Of a stretch of DNA of 31,934 bases, positions 12,684 through 22,700 are shown piece after piece (within the stretch, counting starts at the first letter, position 1; each line of letters opens with the position of its first letter). The DNA is taken from positions 1 to 31,934 of the IMG/VR virus record IMGVR_UViG_3300025138_000192, one strand, 5' to 3'. The stretch comes from a virus. Position numbers and translations under genes: made by a program. The notes beneath the pieces were generated by a model. The model was not told the origin of the DNA. It saw only the letters and a list, made by a program, of their open reading frames with translations, and ran no database searches.

Positions 12684-15047
12684 ATGGCACTACTTAGCGG
12701 TTCAATACCAAATTTAATTAATGGGGTATCCCAACAACCCGCCAGCTTACGCTTACCTACACAAGCTCAGACACAACAGAACGGTTTATCAGACGTTGTT
12801 AAAGGCTTACAAAAAAGACCACCTACTGAGCATATCGCTTTTGTAAACAATGTTCCAACGGCTAATTATTCGACAGCATTTTTTCATACAATGCGATTAC
12901 AGGATAGTGACGGTGTTCTACGTCCTTACTTTGTAATAATAGGTCCAGTAGGTATTAGTGTATACAACTCAACAGGTGTTCAACAGACTGTTACCGACAG
13001 TACAGGCGGTTATGGTTATTTCTCTGGTATTACAAATTTCAATAAAGACCTTTCAGCTACCTCAGTGGCTGATTATACTTTCATTCTAAATAGAACAAAG
13101 AAGATCAAAAAAGGTACAACATCAACACCCGTCTTAAAGCATGAGGGTATGATTGTTGTTAAGCAAGGTGATTATAGTACAAATTATAGCGCATCCATAA
13201 CTTATGGTGGAACCACATATACTGGTTCATATTCTACTAGAGACAGTAGTGACGTAGCCCATGAGGTTGACGCTAAAACAGATAATATTGCAACCCAATT
13301 AATGAGCGCATTATCAGGCGCGACTACAGGTTTCACCTTTGAGAAAATTGGTAATATTATTTACGTTACGAGATCAGACAATGCTGAGTTCTCCTTGTCG
13401 GCTACAGATAGCCACGGGGATACACACACACAGTCGATCAAAGGTGCTGTTAGCAATCTAAAAGATTTACCTAGTAATGGTAAGGCTGGTTTTATTGTTA
13501 AAGTAAATGGTGACACAGCAAAAAACCAAGATGATTACTACGTCAAACTTCAGAGCGTTAATACTGGTGGGGATACTATATGGAAAGAAACTGTAGGCCC
13601 TTCTGTACTGAAAGATTTTGACAACACCACAATGCCTCACAGGTTAATCAGAAATGCTGATGGTACGTTTACATTCAGTACTGTTTCTTGGGATGAGAGA
13701 GCAGCGGGGGATGATGATACAAATCCTTTTCCTTCCTTTTCAAACTACGTAGTATCAGACTACGCAAATGGTCAGTTTACTATTAATGACATATTCTTTT
13801 ACAAAAATAGACTATGCTTTTTATCTGACGAAAACCTGATTTGTAGTGAGAGCGGAAGTTTCTTTAACTTCTTTCAATCAACGGTTCTAACCGTACTAGA
13901 CAATGCCCCCATTGATGTCGCGGTTAGTAACAGCACAGTCAGTATCTTGAAGTATGCAGTACCATTTAATGAAAGTCTCATACTGTTTTCTGACCTCACA
14001 CAGTTCAAGGTTACAAACACAGATATTTTCTCAAGTTCAACAATTTCAGTAGATGTTACAACCCAGTTTGAGGCCTCTTTAAACTCACGTCCCGCCGCCG
14101 CTGGTAAGTATGTATTCTTTCCAACACTAAAGGGTGTGTGGTCAGGGGTGCGTGAGTATTTTGTACAAGCAGAAAATGACACCAACGATGCTTCCGATAT
14201 TACAGCCCATGTACCTGAGTACCTTACAGGTCAGGTGACACAGTTAATAGCATCATCTAATGAGGATATCTTACTGGTTCGTACATCAGGCAATAGAAAG
14301 CAGTTTTACGTTTATTCCTATTATTGGCAGGGCAGTGAGAAGCTTCAAGCCTCATGGTCTACTTGGACCTTTGGCTCTAATATTCTTAACATAGAAATAG
14401 ATAATTCTCTTATTTACCTGTTGGTACAGAGGGATGAAGGAATAGCTATTGAGACTATTAACCTTAGTACCGACAATGCTTTGGCTGATACAGGCACCTT
14501 TGGTATAAACTTAGACAGACGCTTTAAAAGAACATCATCTACAGATGTATTACCTTATAGTGGTGGTATACCCGTTTCTGCCTCAGGTAATATTCTAAAT
14601 GAAAATAGTGAAGTAGATACCGTGCTTGACGGGATAACAGCGGGTGATGGAACATATACCCAATCACCTGAGGTAGTATATACAGGTATACCTTATACGT
14701 TTCTATATGAGTTCTCACCAGTTGTACTAAAGCAAGATGAGAAGCCAGTTAGTATTGGAAGGCTACAGTTAAAATACATTAATGTATTATTTAGCTCTAC
14801 AGCTTCCTTTGACACTAGCGTGTCCAGACAGGGGCAAACAGCTTCTGTAAAGCAGTTCACTGGTACAGCTTTAGACAGTAGTAATACTATAGGAACTATA
14901 GGTATTAAAACTGGTTCTTTCCCCATTCCCATAATGGCTGAAAGCTCAAACGTATCCGTCAAACTTTATAGCTCAACTTTTCACCCTGCCTCTTTCCAGA
15001 GTGCAGAATGGGAAGGAACATACCACCTAAGAAGTAAGAGAATATAG
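12684..15047 (+). CDS. Tail tubular protein B (nozzle), T7 gp12-like
   Basis: This is the nozzle protein that closes the short tail and anchors the fibres. Its 787 aa compare with 794 for T7 gp12. The opening LLSGSIPNLINGVSQQPASLRLPTQAQTQ-type sequence and GLSDVVKGLQKRPPTEH are diagnostic. FKNRLCFLSDENL-type residues (here DIFFYKNRLCFLSDENLIC, around 370) mark the beta-propeller region. Near the C-terminus LQLKYINVLFSSTASF and FHPASFQSAEWEGTYHLRSKRI match the family end. The final stop overlaps the next start by one base (TAGTG). A promoter-like ACTATAGG motif lies inside the last 170 bases, where T7 carries its phi-13 promoter. Confidence 0.95.
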   Translation: MALLSGSIPNLINGVSQQPASLRLPTQAQTQQNGLSDVVKGLQKRPPTEHIAFVNNVPTANYSTAFFHTMRLQDSDGVLRPYFVIIGPVGISVYNSTGVQQTVTDSTGGYGYFSGITNFNKDLSATSVADYTFILNRTKKIKKGTTSTPVLKHEGMIVVKQGDYSTNYSASITYGGTTYTGSYSTRDSSDVAHEVDAKTDNIATQLMSALSGATTGFTFEKIGNIIYVTRSDNAEFSLSATDSHGDTHTQSIKGAVSNLKDLPSNGKAGFIVKVNGDTAKNQDDYYVKLQSVNTGGDTIWKETVGPSVLKDFDNTTMPHRLIRNADGTFTFSTVSWDERAAGDDDTNPFPSFSNYVVSDYANGQFTINDIFFYKNRLCFLSDENLICSESGSFFNFFQSTVLTVLDNAPIDVAVSNSTVSILKYAVPFNESLILFSDLTQFKVTNTDIFSSSTISVDVTTQFEASLNSRPAAAGKYVFFPTLKGVWSGVREYFVQAENDTNDASDITAHVPEYLTGQVTQLIASSNEDILLVRTSGNRKQFYVYSYYWQGSEKLQASWSTWTFGSNILNIEIDNSLIYLLVQRDEGIAIETINLSTDNALADTGTFGINLDRRFKRTSSTDVLPYSGGIPVSASGNILNENSEVDTVLDGITAGDGTYTQSPEVVYTGIPYTFLYEFSPVVLKQDEKPVSIGRLQLKYINVLFSSTASFDTSVSRQGQTASVKQFTGTALDSSNTIGTIGIKTGSFPIPIMAESSNVSVKLYSSTFHPASFQSAEWEGTYHLRSKRI
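14879..14894 (+). promoter_or_regulatory. Possible phage RNA polymerase promoter near the end of the gp12-like gene
   Basis: TAGTAATACTATAGGA agrees at 12 of 16 bases with the SP6-like element at 31919-31934, including ATACTATAGG. ACTATAGG is repeated nine bases later at 14895-14902. It would initiate near 14892, about 155 bases before the gp13-like gene. The position recalls T7 phi-13, but the site lies in coding sequence and could be chance. Confidence 0.3.
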
Positions 15048-15505
15048 TGATTACATTTACACCATCCACATTTAGAGATTGCCAGAAAATGGCACCCAGT
15101 ATGAGGCACATAGACTTAAAAGAAGTTAAGGCATCTAGCGGTTTAGACCCCTACCAAGCCCTGATAACCTCAATAAACCTAGACGGTGTATCAGATACAA
15201 TAAGAGTAAATGATGAAATAGTTGCGATGTGCGGTGTGGTGGATGGCGGGAATATAGGTGTTCCTTGGATGCTAGGGACCTGTAATTTAAGGAGAAACGC
15301 TAAGAGTTTGCTTCCTTTATCTAAGAAATGGTTAAAGGAACACGGTGATAAATATGATTTATTATTTAACTACGTTTCCTCAGATAACCTTAGTTCTATT
15401 AGGTGGCTAAAATACTTAGGTTTCTCATTAATTAGGTACATACCCCACCACGGGGTAGGCCGTTCCCCTTTTTACGAATTTGTTAGGATAAAACAAAATG
15501 TGTGA
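15047..15505 (+). CDS. T7 gp13-like internal/assembly protein with GNAT-like fold
   Basis: This is a 152-aa protein in the gp13 position. The segment PLSKKWLKEHGDKYDLLFNYVSSDNLSSIRWLKYLGF resembles T7 gp13 (…KYDTLWNYVWVGNTSHIRFLKTIGA as I recall) and also the C-terminal half of GNAT acetyltransferases, where the NxxSxRWLKxLGF pattern belongs to the acyl-CoA fold. Acetyltransferase activity is not implied. In T7 gp13 is needed for virion assembly though not a stable part of mature particles. The start is GTG 15047, sharing its G with the preceding stop. The gene overlaps the gp14-like gene by eight bases. Confidence 0.8.
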   Translation: MITFTPSTFRDCQKMAPSMRHIDLKEVKASSGLDPYQALITSINLDGVSDTIRVNDEIVAMCGVVDGGNIGVPWMLGTCNLRRNAKSLLPLSKKWLKEHGDKYDLLFNYVSSDNLSSIRWLKYLGFSLIRYIPHHGVGRSPFYEFVRIKQNV

Positions 15506-16094
15506 CCCAACGCTGATGGCGGTTGCTTCCTTTGCGCTGCAAGCAGAAGCAGCCAACCAGAGCTATTACGCTCAGAAAAACCAAGCACTACAACAACAAG
15601 AACAAAATAGAATAAATACTACTCAGGCAATCAGAGCCGCTGAAATGCAGAACCGTGGTATTAATTTAAGATTAGAACAAGAGGCTGATGCTGCCGTAGA
15701 CGAGAGGATGGCAACAGTAATTGAGGCTCAAAAGTTAAAGGCAAGGACCTTAGCATCTGCGGGTGAAGCAGGTGTTTCTGGATTGGGTATTGATCACCTA
15801 GTCAGAGATATTGGTAGAACAGAAACCCAAAACCTCGGAACAACAAACACAAACCTAGCTAACTTATATATGCAGGGCCAATCCGATAAACTACAAGTTA
15901 AGGCTCAGACTGAAAGTAGAATTAACAATCTACCTAAACCTCAATTCCCAAGCCCAGCAGCTAGAAACTTGGCAATAGCGGGTGCGGCAATGAGTTCAGC
16001 AGCTATGTATAGCACCCAGACAGATGGCGGTAATTTATTTGCTGATCTTGGTAACACTTGGTCTGACTTAGGCAGTGTTGGATCAGTAGCATAA
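15498..16094 (+). CDS. Internal virion protein, T7 gp14-like
   Basis: This is the 198-aa ejection protein predicted to form a channel in the outer membrane during DNA entry (T7 gp14 is 196 aa). The pattern is typical: short hydrophobic start (MCDPTLMAVASFALQAEAA), long glutamine-rich coiled-coil (AQKNQALQQQEQNRINTTQ), then LKARTLASAGEAGVSGLGIDHLVRDIGR. A small alanine/serine-rich hydrophobic patch follows at about 155-170 (NLAIAGAAMSSAAMYS). It overlaps the gp13-like gene by eight bases and precedes the gp15-like gene. Confidence 0.9.
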   Translation: MCDPTLMAVASFALQAEAANQSYYAQKNQALQQQEQNRINTTQAIRAAEMQNRGINLRLEQEADAAVDERMATVIEAQKLKARTLASAGEAGVSGLGIDHLVRDIGRTETQNLGTTNTNLANLYMQGQSDKLQVKAQTESRINNLPKPQFPSPAARNLAIAGAAMSSAAMYSTQTDGGNLFADLGNTWSDLGSVGSVA

Positions 16095-16114
16095 TTAAAT
16101 AACAAGGAAATATA

Positions 16115-19100
16115 ATGGCACAACGTGTAGGAGTTGATACCTCTTCCCTGCGGGGCATGAACAAAGGTTTAAGGGTCGTTGCCAGACCTGTAGACACCTA
16201 TAGTTCGGTAGGTAATCAAGTCGATAGAAATAGTAAGGGCCTACAGGTTGCTAATGCGTTAGCAAGCTTTGAACCTAAATTATCAGAGTTCTTTGATGGG
16301 CAAATACAAAAGAGAAACAAAACAGATTTAGCAGAAGGTATGAGGCAGTACCTAGATGCAGACCCAGATGCCCGTGAGAACTTCCGCAAGGCAATCAAGT
16401 CTGGTGAAATTGATCTGGTACAAAGCCCCTTCTTCATTAAAGGTCTTACGTCAGGTATTCTCAAAGAGAAGTCCCGTGAGTTTGGTTCCAAGATGGTGGA
16501 AGAGTGGAGCCAGCGAAAAGATAATGCTGGCTTTGATGTCTCAGACTTCATTGCTCAATCACAGGACCTTTTTATTACTGAGAACGGTCTAGCTGATTAT
16601 GATCCAGAATTGTTTGCAGCGGAGTTCGCTCCACGGGCTGAGAACTATGCAAACATCGTAGGCCAGAGGCACTATGAGCATAAGATTAAGAGAGCAAAGC
16701 AAGCCCGTCTTGATCTCATTCCTAGCGATATGATTGCTGCTTACGAGAGTAACTTGTCAGAGCAAGGTGAGCTACAACCCAAAGGCTATATCAAAAGTGT
16801 AAACAAAGTAATTGAGGGTGTTATCAAAGATGGTCTTAATCCAGCCGCTGCAATCGCGGGGGCCGTTGACCACCTCACAGCCCTAGCAATGAGCGATGAG
16901 ACTATTGCAGACACCCAGCTTTACCAAGACGCTTTAAGAGACCTAAAGGTCAAAGGTGGTACATACGGTCAAACAGGTAAGGGTTCCTTATATCTACAAC
17001 AACTAGACGATAAGGTAGATACTAAGATTGAGCGTTTGGAGAGAGAGAAAGATACTGAGGTCGAGGACAAAGAAAGAGACCAAGCCAAGACTTTCTACCA
17101 AGAATTTGTGAAGATGCATAATTCTTATAAAGGTAAGGATTTTTTCAATGATGCAGTGGTATCGGCTGAACTAGAAAATGCACATCAAAACCCATACTTT
17201 GCACCGTACTACAACCAATTAAAAATTATAGACCAAGATCGTCGTTTAGTCACAACTGATACAGATACCTTTAACCAACTAAGTCAAAAAGCGGAGAAGG
17301 GTACGCTTACATCACAAGATGTTTTAGATAGCAGTCACCTTTTATCTTCCCAACACTTTAACTCATTAAATGCAGCTACAGACACAGTGAACCGTGCTGG
17401 TTCTTTAGCGAGTGTCTTGGGTGCTGATTTTGTCGCACAGTTTGTTTCTGATGTAACACGGGTCGAAGAACCTACTAAACTTCAACAGTTGATGATGACT
17501 GCAACAGGTAGAAGTGCATATGACCAACTAGCTGCCGATGCTCAGTTCTCAGCTAATTCTGTTTTAATGGAGCTTTTAGGTGATAAAACTTACTCTGATG
17601 GCCTAGGAAGCCGTGAGGGTAATTTAGCGTTTAAAAATGAGTTATTGAAAAGACTTGAAGCGGAGCAAACAAAGAAGGGTGGGTTTAATGATCGCAGGGA
17701 TGCGATTTCAAACAAAGCATCTGAAGCTCAAGCTACCGCTGATAAAATTGAAATAGAAGTAGAGAGAACAACACAACTAACAGATCAAGGGATGTCTGAC
17801 GTTCAAATTCAAGATACATCCCACATTCCAGTTTTACCCCCAGAACAGGCTTCTCTTGAGGTCTCAAGACCACCTAACAAGCTTAGTTATGATGTAACTT
17901 GGAAAGAAGGGGATATAACACCCTTTAGTGATATGTCGATTGAGGAAATTCATAAAATTATGAATGAATACACCTCAGTCAAAACTGGTGAGGGTGGCAC
18001 CCTACAGTCTTGGGAAACCTCTAAGGCTTGGGTGATGATGCAAGAGATGGGTCTTAATGAGACTGAGCTTGCTGCACTTTTCAGTGAGCATATTAGAGTT
18101 AAAGGTCCTATTGAGGAAGCTGAACGCATTGAAAAACTAAAAGCTGAAGCACAGCGTCAGCAAAAGGAACTTTCTGGACCCGCACTTTCTGATGAAGATC
18201 AGGCCGTAGTAGATGAGAATGAGCTAGACGCCATTGAAATGCACGGCGAAGATAAGGTGGCACAGTACAAGTTAGACTACCCAGAAACCTACTTAGCAAA
18301 GTTGATGCAAGAAACAATGCAACCAGACTTTGTTGCGTTTGAGGCTGAACCATTTGAGCCAGCAGAGACAGATACTACCACATTACTGGAAACAGTAAGT
18401 GAAGCTGTAGCTCCTTATATCTCAGGAACTGATGATACTGGTGAGGCTATGTTTGAAGCTTCTGGTGGTCAGTTCTTTGATGACGGTGAAGGCTCGTTGA
18501 CAGAGCAAGCAGTGGGTGCGGCAGCTAAAGCAGCAACCGATTTAGTCTCAGGAACTGGTGACCGCTATGATAATGAAGCTATGTTTGAAGCCTCTGATGG
18601 ACAGTTCTTTGATAAAGGAACTGTTGAGTTACCGCCTAGTATCCAAGGAGGCCTGTTAAGTCAGGAGGACTATGATGCCATGTCGGTTGATGCACAGCAG
18701 AGAGCCGATGAGAAAGCGACAGCAATCCAAGCGGAAGCAATAGGAAATGTGGGTAGTCCAAGAGACAGAATAGGAGATATCAATACAGCCATTGTGGACC
18801 TTGGCGAAGGCTTCCTAAAAGCTGTAGCAAGGAGCTTTGAAGCCACAGGTAAAGCAGGGGCAGAACGGACCCGCGAACTGCAACGCTTTGCAAGACAAGC
18901 AGCTTTATACAAAGAGCTTTTAAATAACCCCAATGTAGAAGCCCAAGAACTTACCAGAAAGATAAATCTTGCTACGTCCGAAAATATAGGCATAGGCAAT
19001 GTAGATAACTCTAAACGAATGGCTGAGTTATTGGAACTAAGAGACCCCGACAAGGCCCTAGCTGCCGCCCAAAAGTTCTTATCGCCAGAAGCCAAGATAC

Positions 19101-19714
19101 GCATTGATAATGCTTCAGCATTGTTTGGGGATGCTTCTGCCGCTGATGCAGCACTTATGCTTGCCCAGCCTTACCTTAGTGAAGAGGCAAAACAAAGAAT
19201 AGCAGCGGGACCAATTATGACCGAACGGCCAGAGCCACAACCCCCTGTAGACCTTAGAGGTCGTAGTAGCCCAACAGCACAAACAGCGGCACAAGAGATT
19301 GATACCACTGGCACGGTAAAATTAGGTTCTACCCCAACAGAAACAGGTAAACAGGTCTTTAAATTAAGATCAGTATTGGAACAGAACGGTAAGGTTCCTA
19401 AATTATCGGACATGAAAAATGCGGTACGTGGAGAGAAGGCTAAGAAGCTAGTAGTACGTTCTTGGCAGGATGCCTTTGGTAAACACTACAGAGTAAATGG
19501 AACAGCTAAACCTGCCTTTATGAGGCAAGCTCTTGATATAGCCAAGCAAACCGAAACTAATGTTACAACAGTTATAAAGGCTGTTTTAGGTACTAATCCT
19601 TCAGCCAATAAACTTTTAGTTACTTCAGGTTTGACAACTATTGAGGCTCAACAGCTTCACACAAAGTACCAAGAAATAAGAAAGCTCTTTGAGCAAATGA
19701 ATAAGGATACCTAA
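16115..19714 (+). CDS. Large internal virion (ejection) protein, T7 gp15-like
   Basis: By position and its N-terminal region this is the gp15 counterpart, a core protein that enters the host periplasm and, with gp16, forms the DNA-translocating conduit. The N-terminal half is helix-rich, with GLRVVARPVDTYSSVG, ALASFEPKLSEFFDGQIQKRN and AEGMRQYLDADPDAR resembling marine T7-like gp15 proteins. At 1199 aa it is much longer than T7 gp15 (747). The extra C-terminal part includes acidic linkers, two copies of an EAMFEAS-GGQFFD motif around residues 777 and 820, and a final helical domain with KHYRVNGTAKPAFMRQALD. I see no catalytic motif, in particular no lytic transglycosylase signature. The function of the extension is unknown. 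Confidence 0.8.
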   Translation: MAQRVGVDTSSLRGMNKGLRVVARPVDTYSSVGNQVDRNSKGLQVANALASFEPKLSEFFDGQIQKRNKTDLAEGMRQYLDADPDARENFRKAIKSGEIDLVQSPFFIKGLTSGILKEKSREFGSKMVEEWSQRKDNAGFDVSDFIAQSQDLFITENGLADYDPELFAAEFAPRAENYANIVGQRHYEHKIKRAKQARLDLIPSDMIAAYESNLSEQGELQPKGYIKSVNKVIEGVIKDGLNPAAAIAGAVDHLTALAMSDETIADTQLYQDALRDLKVKGGTYGQTGKGSLYLQQLDDKVDTKIERLEREKDTEVEDKERDQAKTFYQEFVKMHNSYKGKDFFNDAVVSAELENAHQNPYFAPYYNQLKIIDQDRRLVTTDTDTFNQLSQKAEKGTLTSQDVLDSSHLLSSQHFNSLNAATDTVNRAGSLASVLGADFVAQFVSDVTRVEEPTKLQQLMMTATGRSAYDQLAADAQFSANSVLMELLGDKTYSDGLGSREGNLAFKNELLKRLEAEQTKKGGFNDRRDAISNKASEAQATADKIEIEVERTTQLTDQGMSDVQIQDTSHIPVLPPEQASLEVSRPPNKLSYDVTWKEGDITPFSDMSIEEIHKIMNEYTSVKTGEGGTLQSWETSKAWVMMQEMGLNETELAALFSEHIRVKGPIEEAERIEKLKAEAQRQQKELSGPALSDEDQAVVDENELDAIEMHGEDKVAQYKLDYPETYLAKLMQETMQPDFVAFEAEPFEPAETDTTTLLETVSEAVAPYISGTDDTGEAMFEASGGQFFDDGEGSLTEQAVGAAAKAATDLVSGTGDRYDNEAMFEASDGQFFDKGTVELPPSIQGGLLSQEDYDAMSVDAQQRADEKATAIQAEAIGNVGSPRDRIGDINTAIVDLGEGFLKAVARSFEATGKAGAERTRELQRFARQAALYKELLNNPNVEAQELTRKINLATSENIGIGNVDNSKRMAELLELRDPDKALAAAQKFLSPEAKIRIDNASALFGDASAADAALMLAQPYLSEEAKQRIAAGPIMTERPEPQPPVDLRGRSSPTAQTAAQEIDTTGTVKLGSTPTETGKQVFKLRSVLEQNGKVPKLSDMKNAVRGEKAKKLVVRSWQDAFGKHYRVNGTAKPAFMRQALDIAKQTETNVTTVIKAVLGTNPSANKLLVTSGLTTIEAQQLHTKYQEIRKLFEQMNKDT
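18421..18612 (+). repeat. Internal direct repeat in the gp15-like gene
   Basis: Two imperfect copies, 18421-18483 and 18547-18612, begin CTCAGGAACTG and share GCTATGTTTGAAGC(T/C)TCTG.TGG(T/A)CAGTTCTTTGAT. They encode SGT-D-EAMFEAS-GQFFD twice, about 42 residues apart. Third-position differences show that the protein sequence, not just the DNA, has been kept. Confidence 0.75.
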
Positions 19715-19717
19715 CTA

Positions 19718-22700
19718 ATGGGTTCAGAAAATAATGGCTGGTCCCTTGACGAGGACGCTCAGTCAATAATTGATAATCAAGTCACTTACAAAGGGTCAGC
19801 TTCCTACTACGCAACAGATGCAGTTAAAGGTATTACATCAGGCTTTAGAGATGCAGCGGAAGAGACTGCCCAGTTGGGCAAGAGGGGTGCTGATCTAGCA
19901 GTAGAATATATACCATTCACTGATTGGGACCTCTATGACCACACAAAACCAAGAACACCCATCATACCTAATGTTGAGAGACCTCAGACTTTGGGTGGTC
20001 AGGTTATTGAGGACATCACACAGTTTGGTGTTGGTTTTGTAGGTGCTGGTAAACTCCGATGGGGTGGTAACTTCATTGGTAAAATACTTATGGGTAGTGG
20101 CAAAGCAAAGGGTAAGCAGGGTGTTTTCAATGCTGCCCGACAAAGTGCCGTTGGTACTTTTATTGTGGCAAACCCTTATGAGGAACGCCTAGCTGATTTC
20201 ATAGAAAGTAATGAACACCTAGCAAACCCTGTTTCAGCCTTCCTAGAAGCTGACCGCGACGATAGTTTTGCGGAAGGTAAGATGAAAGCTGCATTAGAAG
20301 ATGCCCTATTAGGTGCCTCAATCGATGTAGCCTTTAGACTTATCAAAAATGCTAAGAACTGGAAAAACAATAAGGGTGAAAAACCAGATGATCTTGAGGC
20401 AGAAAAGGCTGCTGGTGAGGCAGACCTTGATGAAGCGGTAAAAGCTGAAGATGTTGAGATCAAAGATGCTGAACAAACTTTTGAGGCTGTAAAAGAAAAC
20501 GCTAAGATCGAACTACAAGCGGGTGCCAAGGAAAGCGTACCTGATCCCACAAAGCCTAACGATATACCGCCTGTGCAGGGGCCACCTACAATGGCAAACA
20601 ATCACGCCCTTTTCAGAAGGGATATGATCAACAGGTTGAACTCTGATAAGATCAAAGGTGACAAGGAAAAGCTCTACAAATCCATGACTGTTAAGCAGTT
20701 AAAGGAGAGAGCAGATGCAGCGGGTATCAAGTATCCTGAGGGTAACAAACGTAAGATTTACGATGCTATTGTTAACGATCTTATGGGTGGGGGAGAGGAC
20801 GCTTTTACTACTCCCAAGCCTAAAGCCAGTGTTACTGTAGAGGCTAAGATCGATCCAGTGGGTGTTAATTTACCAAAGCACCGCAAACCTACAGTGGCTC
20901 AAGTTACTAAGGTTAAGGCTGATCCAGAAAAGCTCAGTGAAGCTTTAGACGATGCACAGCTATACAACCCTAAAACATGGTCACCTGATGGTCTGGGTGA
21001 TGACTTAGCCAATGCTGTTGGTCAGTTATCCAAGTCTATGAAGTCAGCCTTAAAGGACGTTAAGGGTACTCAGTCGTGGGATGATCATACCAACCAGACA
21101 GCCGTTAGGGTAGGTGACCTATTAGGCCTAGATAATAACGCCTTGGCTAATGTTGTTACCACCTTCTCCAAAGCTACTGAGGATGCTGCTATAGTGCTTG
21201 CTGGTGTTGAGAGTATTATGAAACAGCAATACTCCGATATCTACGATATGGTAGCGAACCCTAAATTCATCAACGACAACCAGTTCACTATGGAGACCTT
21301 AGAGCAACTAGAAAAATCTAATATGCTACTCCAAGCTGCCCAAGGTCAGGAGACTGCCTTTGGTCGAGCATTGAACCTTCGTAGAAAGGGTGTGGTTGAT
21401 CTGGACCGTTTGAAGGCAGATGCCAACACAATTAACGGTGATACAGGTGTTGATGTTGTAGAAATCCAATCCCTAATAAAGAGTTATGGTGATGTTGCAG
21501 AACTTCAAAAGATTAAAACAACAATTATTGCAGCGGGTCGAGGTAACTATAAAGCCATTAACCGTGCTGCTAAACAAATGGCTGAAAGCAATTCAAAGAA
21601 AGCTGGTAGGTCTTTTGTAGAGCTATTCCGCTCTATGATCCTGTTTAACACCAAGACACACATCACCAACGTAGGTGGTGGTACTATTGAAACCTTCCTT
21701 AAACCTATTGAGGGCTACTTAGGTACAAACCCGCTTGTTCCTTCAATGTTTGCAGACCCAGAGACTATCGCAGCGCGTCAGTTCTTTGGTGATCAAATAG
21801 CAGGGTTATTCGATGGTATTTCTGCATCATGGGTACAGGCTCAGAGGGCCTTTGTTCTTGAGAAAAACCTCTTGGACACCTTGGGTAAAGTTGATGACTT
21901 AGCTATGAACAAGATCAGTAGTGAGTACTGGCCTGAGGCTAAAGGTACTACTGTCGGTGGATTATTGGACAGTGTAGGAAAGGTAACCCGTGGTTCCCTG
22001 CGTTTACTAGGTGCAGAGGATGAGTTCTTTAAGCAAATAAACTACCGTTCTAAAGTCTTTGCAGAAGCCCGTGCTACCGCCCGTAGCAAAGGTCTTGAAG
22101 GCAAGGCTATGGATGACTTTGTAGCTAAAGAAATTGAGGGTGCTTTTGACGCCACAGGCGCAGCGGTCAAGGATGACAAAGGGGTATTTAAGTATTCCAA
22201 GGCTCTCCAACACGCCCGTGAGGTTACTTTTACTCAAGAGTTACGCAAAGGCTCTACTGCTAAGAAGCTGCATGAAACAATACAGAACAGCACTGCTGGT
22301 CAGTTATTGATGCCCTTTATTCGCACCCCTACAAACCTATTAGCAACTGCCGTTCAAAGAACACCTGTTCTTAACAGATTGTCTGCAACGTACAGAGAAG
22401 CCCTAGCAAGTAGTGATCCTGTTATTGTTGCAGAGGCCAAAGGTAAGCTGGCTACAGGCACTATGATTTATGGTACAGCTATTTCTTTGGTTGCACAGGG
22501 ACGCATAACTGGTTCTGGTCCTATAGACCCCTCACAAAACCAAACATGGAGATCAGCGGGTAATCAGCCCTACAGTGTTAAATTTGGTGATGAGTGGGTT
22601 AGCTATTTACGTCTTGATCCTAACTTCATTCCTTTTGCTCTTGTCGCAAACTTTAATGATGCAGTGGTACATAGAAACGTATCCCGATTAGACAGTGAAA

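Noticed and set aside
16190-16205. GACACCTATAGTT, and similar ACCTATAGTT near 31791, as promoters
   Set aside because: The CTATAG core is common by chance in this genome, and the flanks need a one-base insertion to match the SP6-like element.
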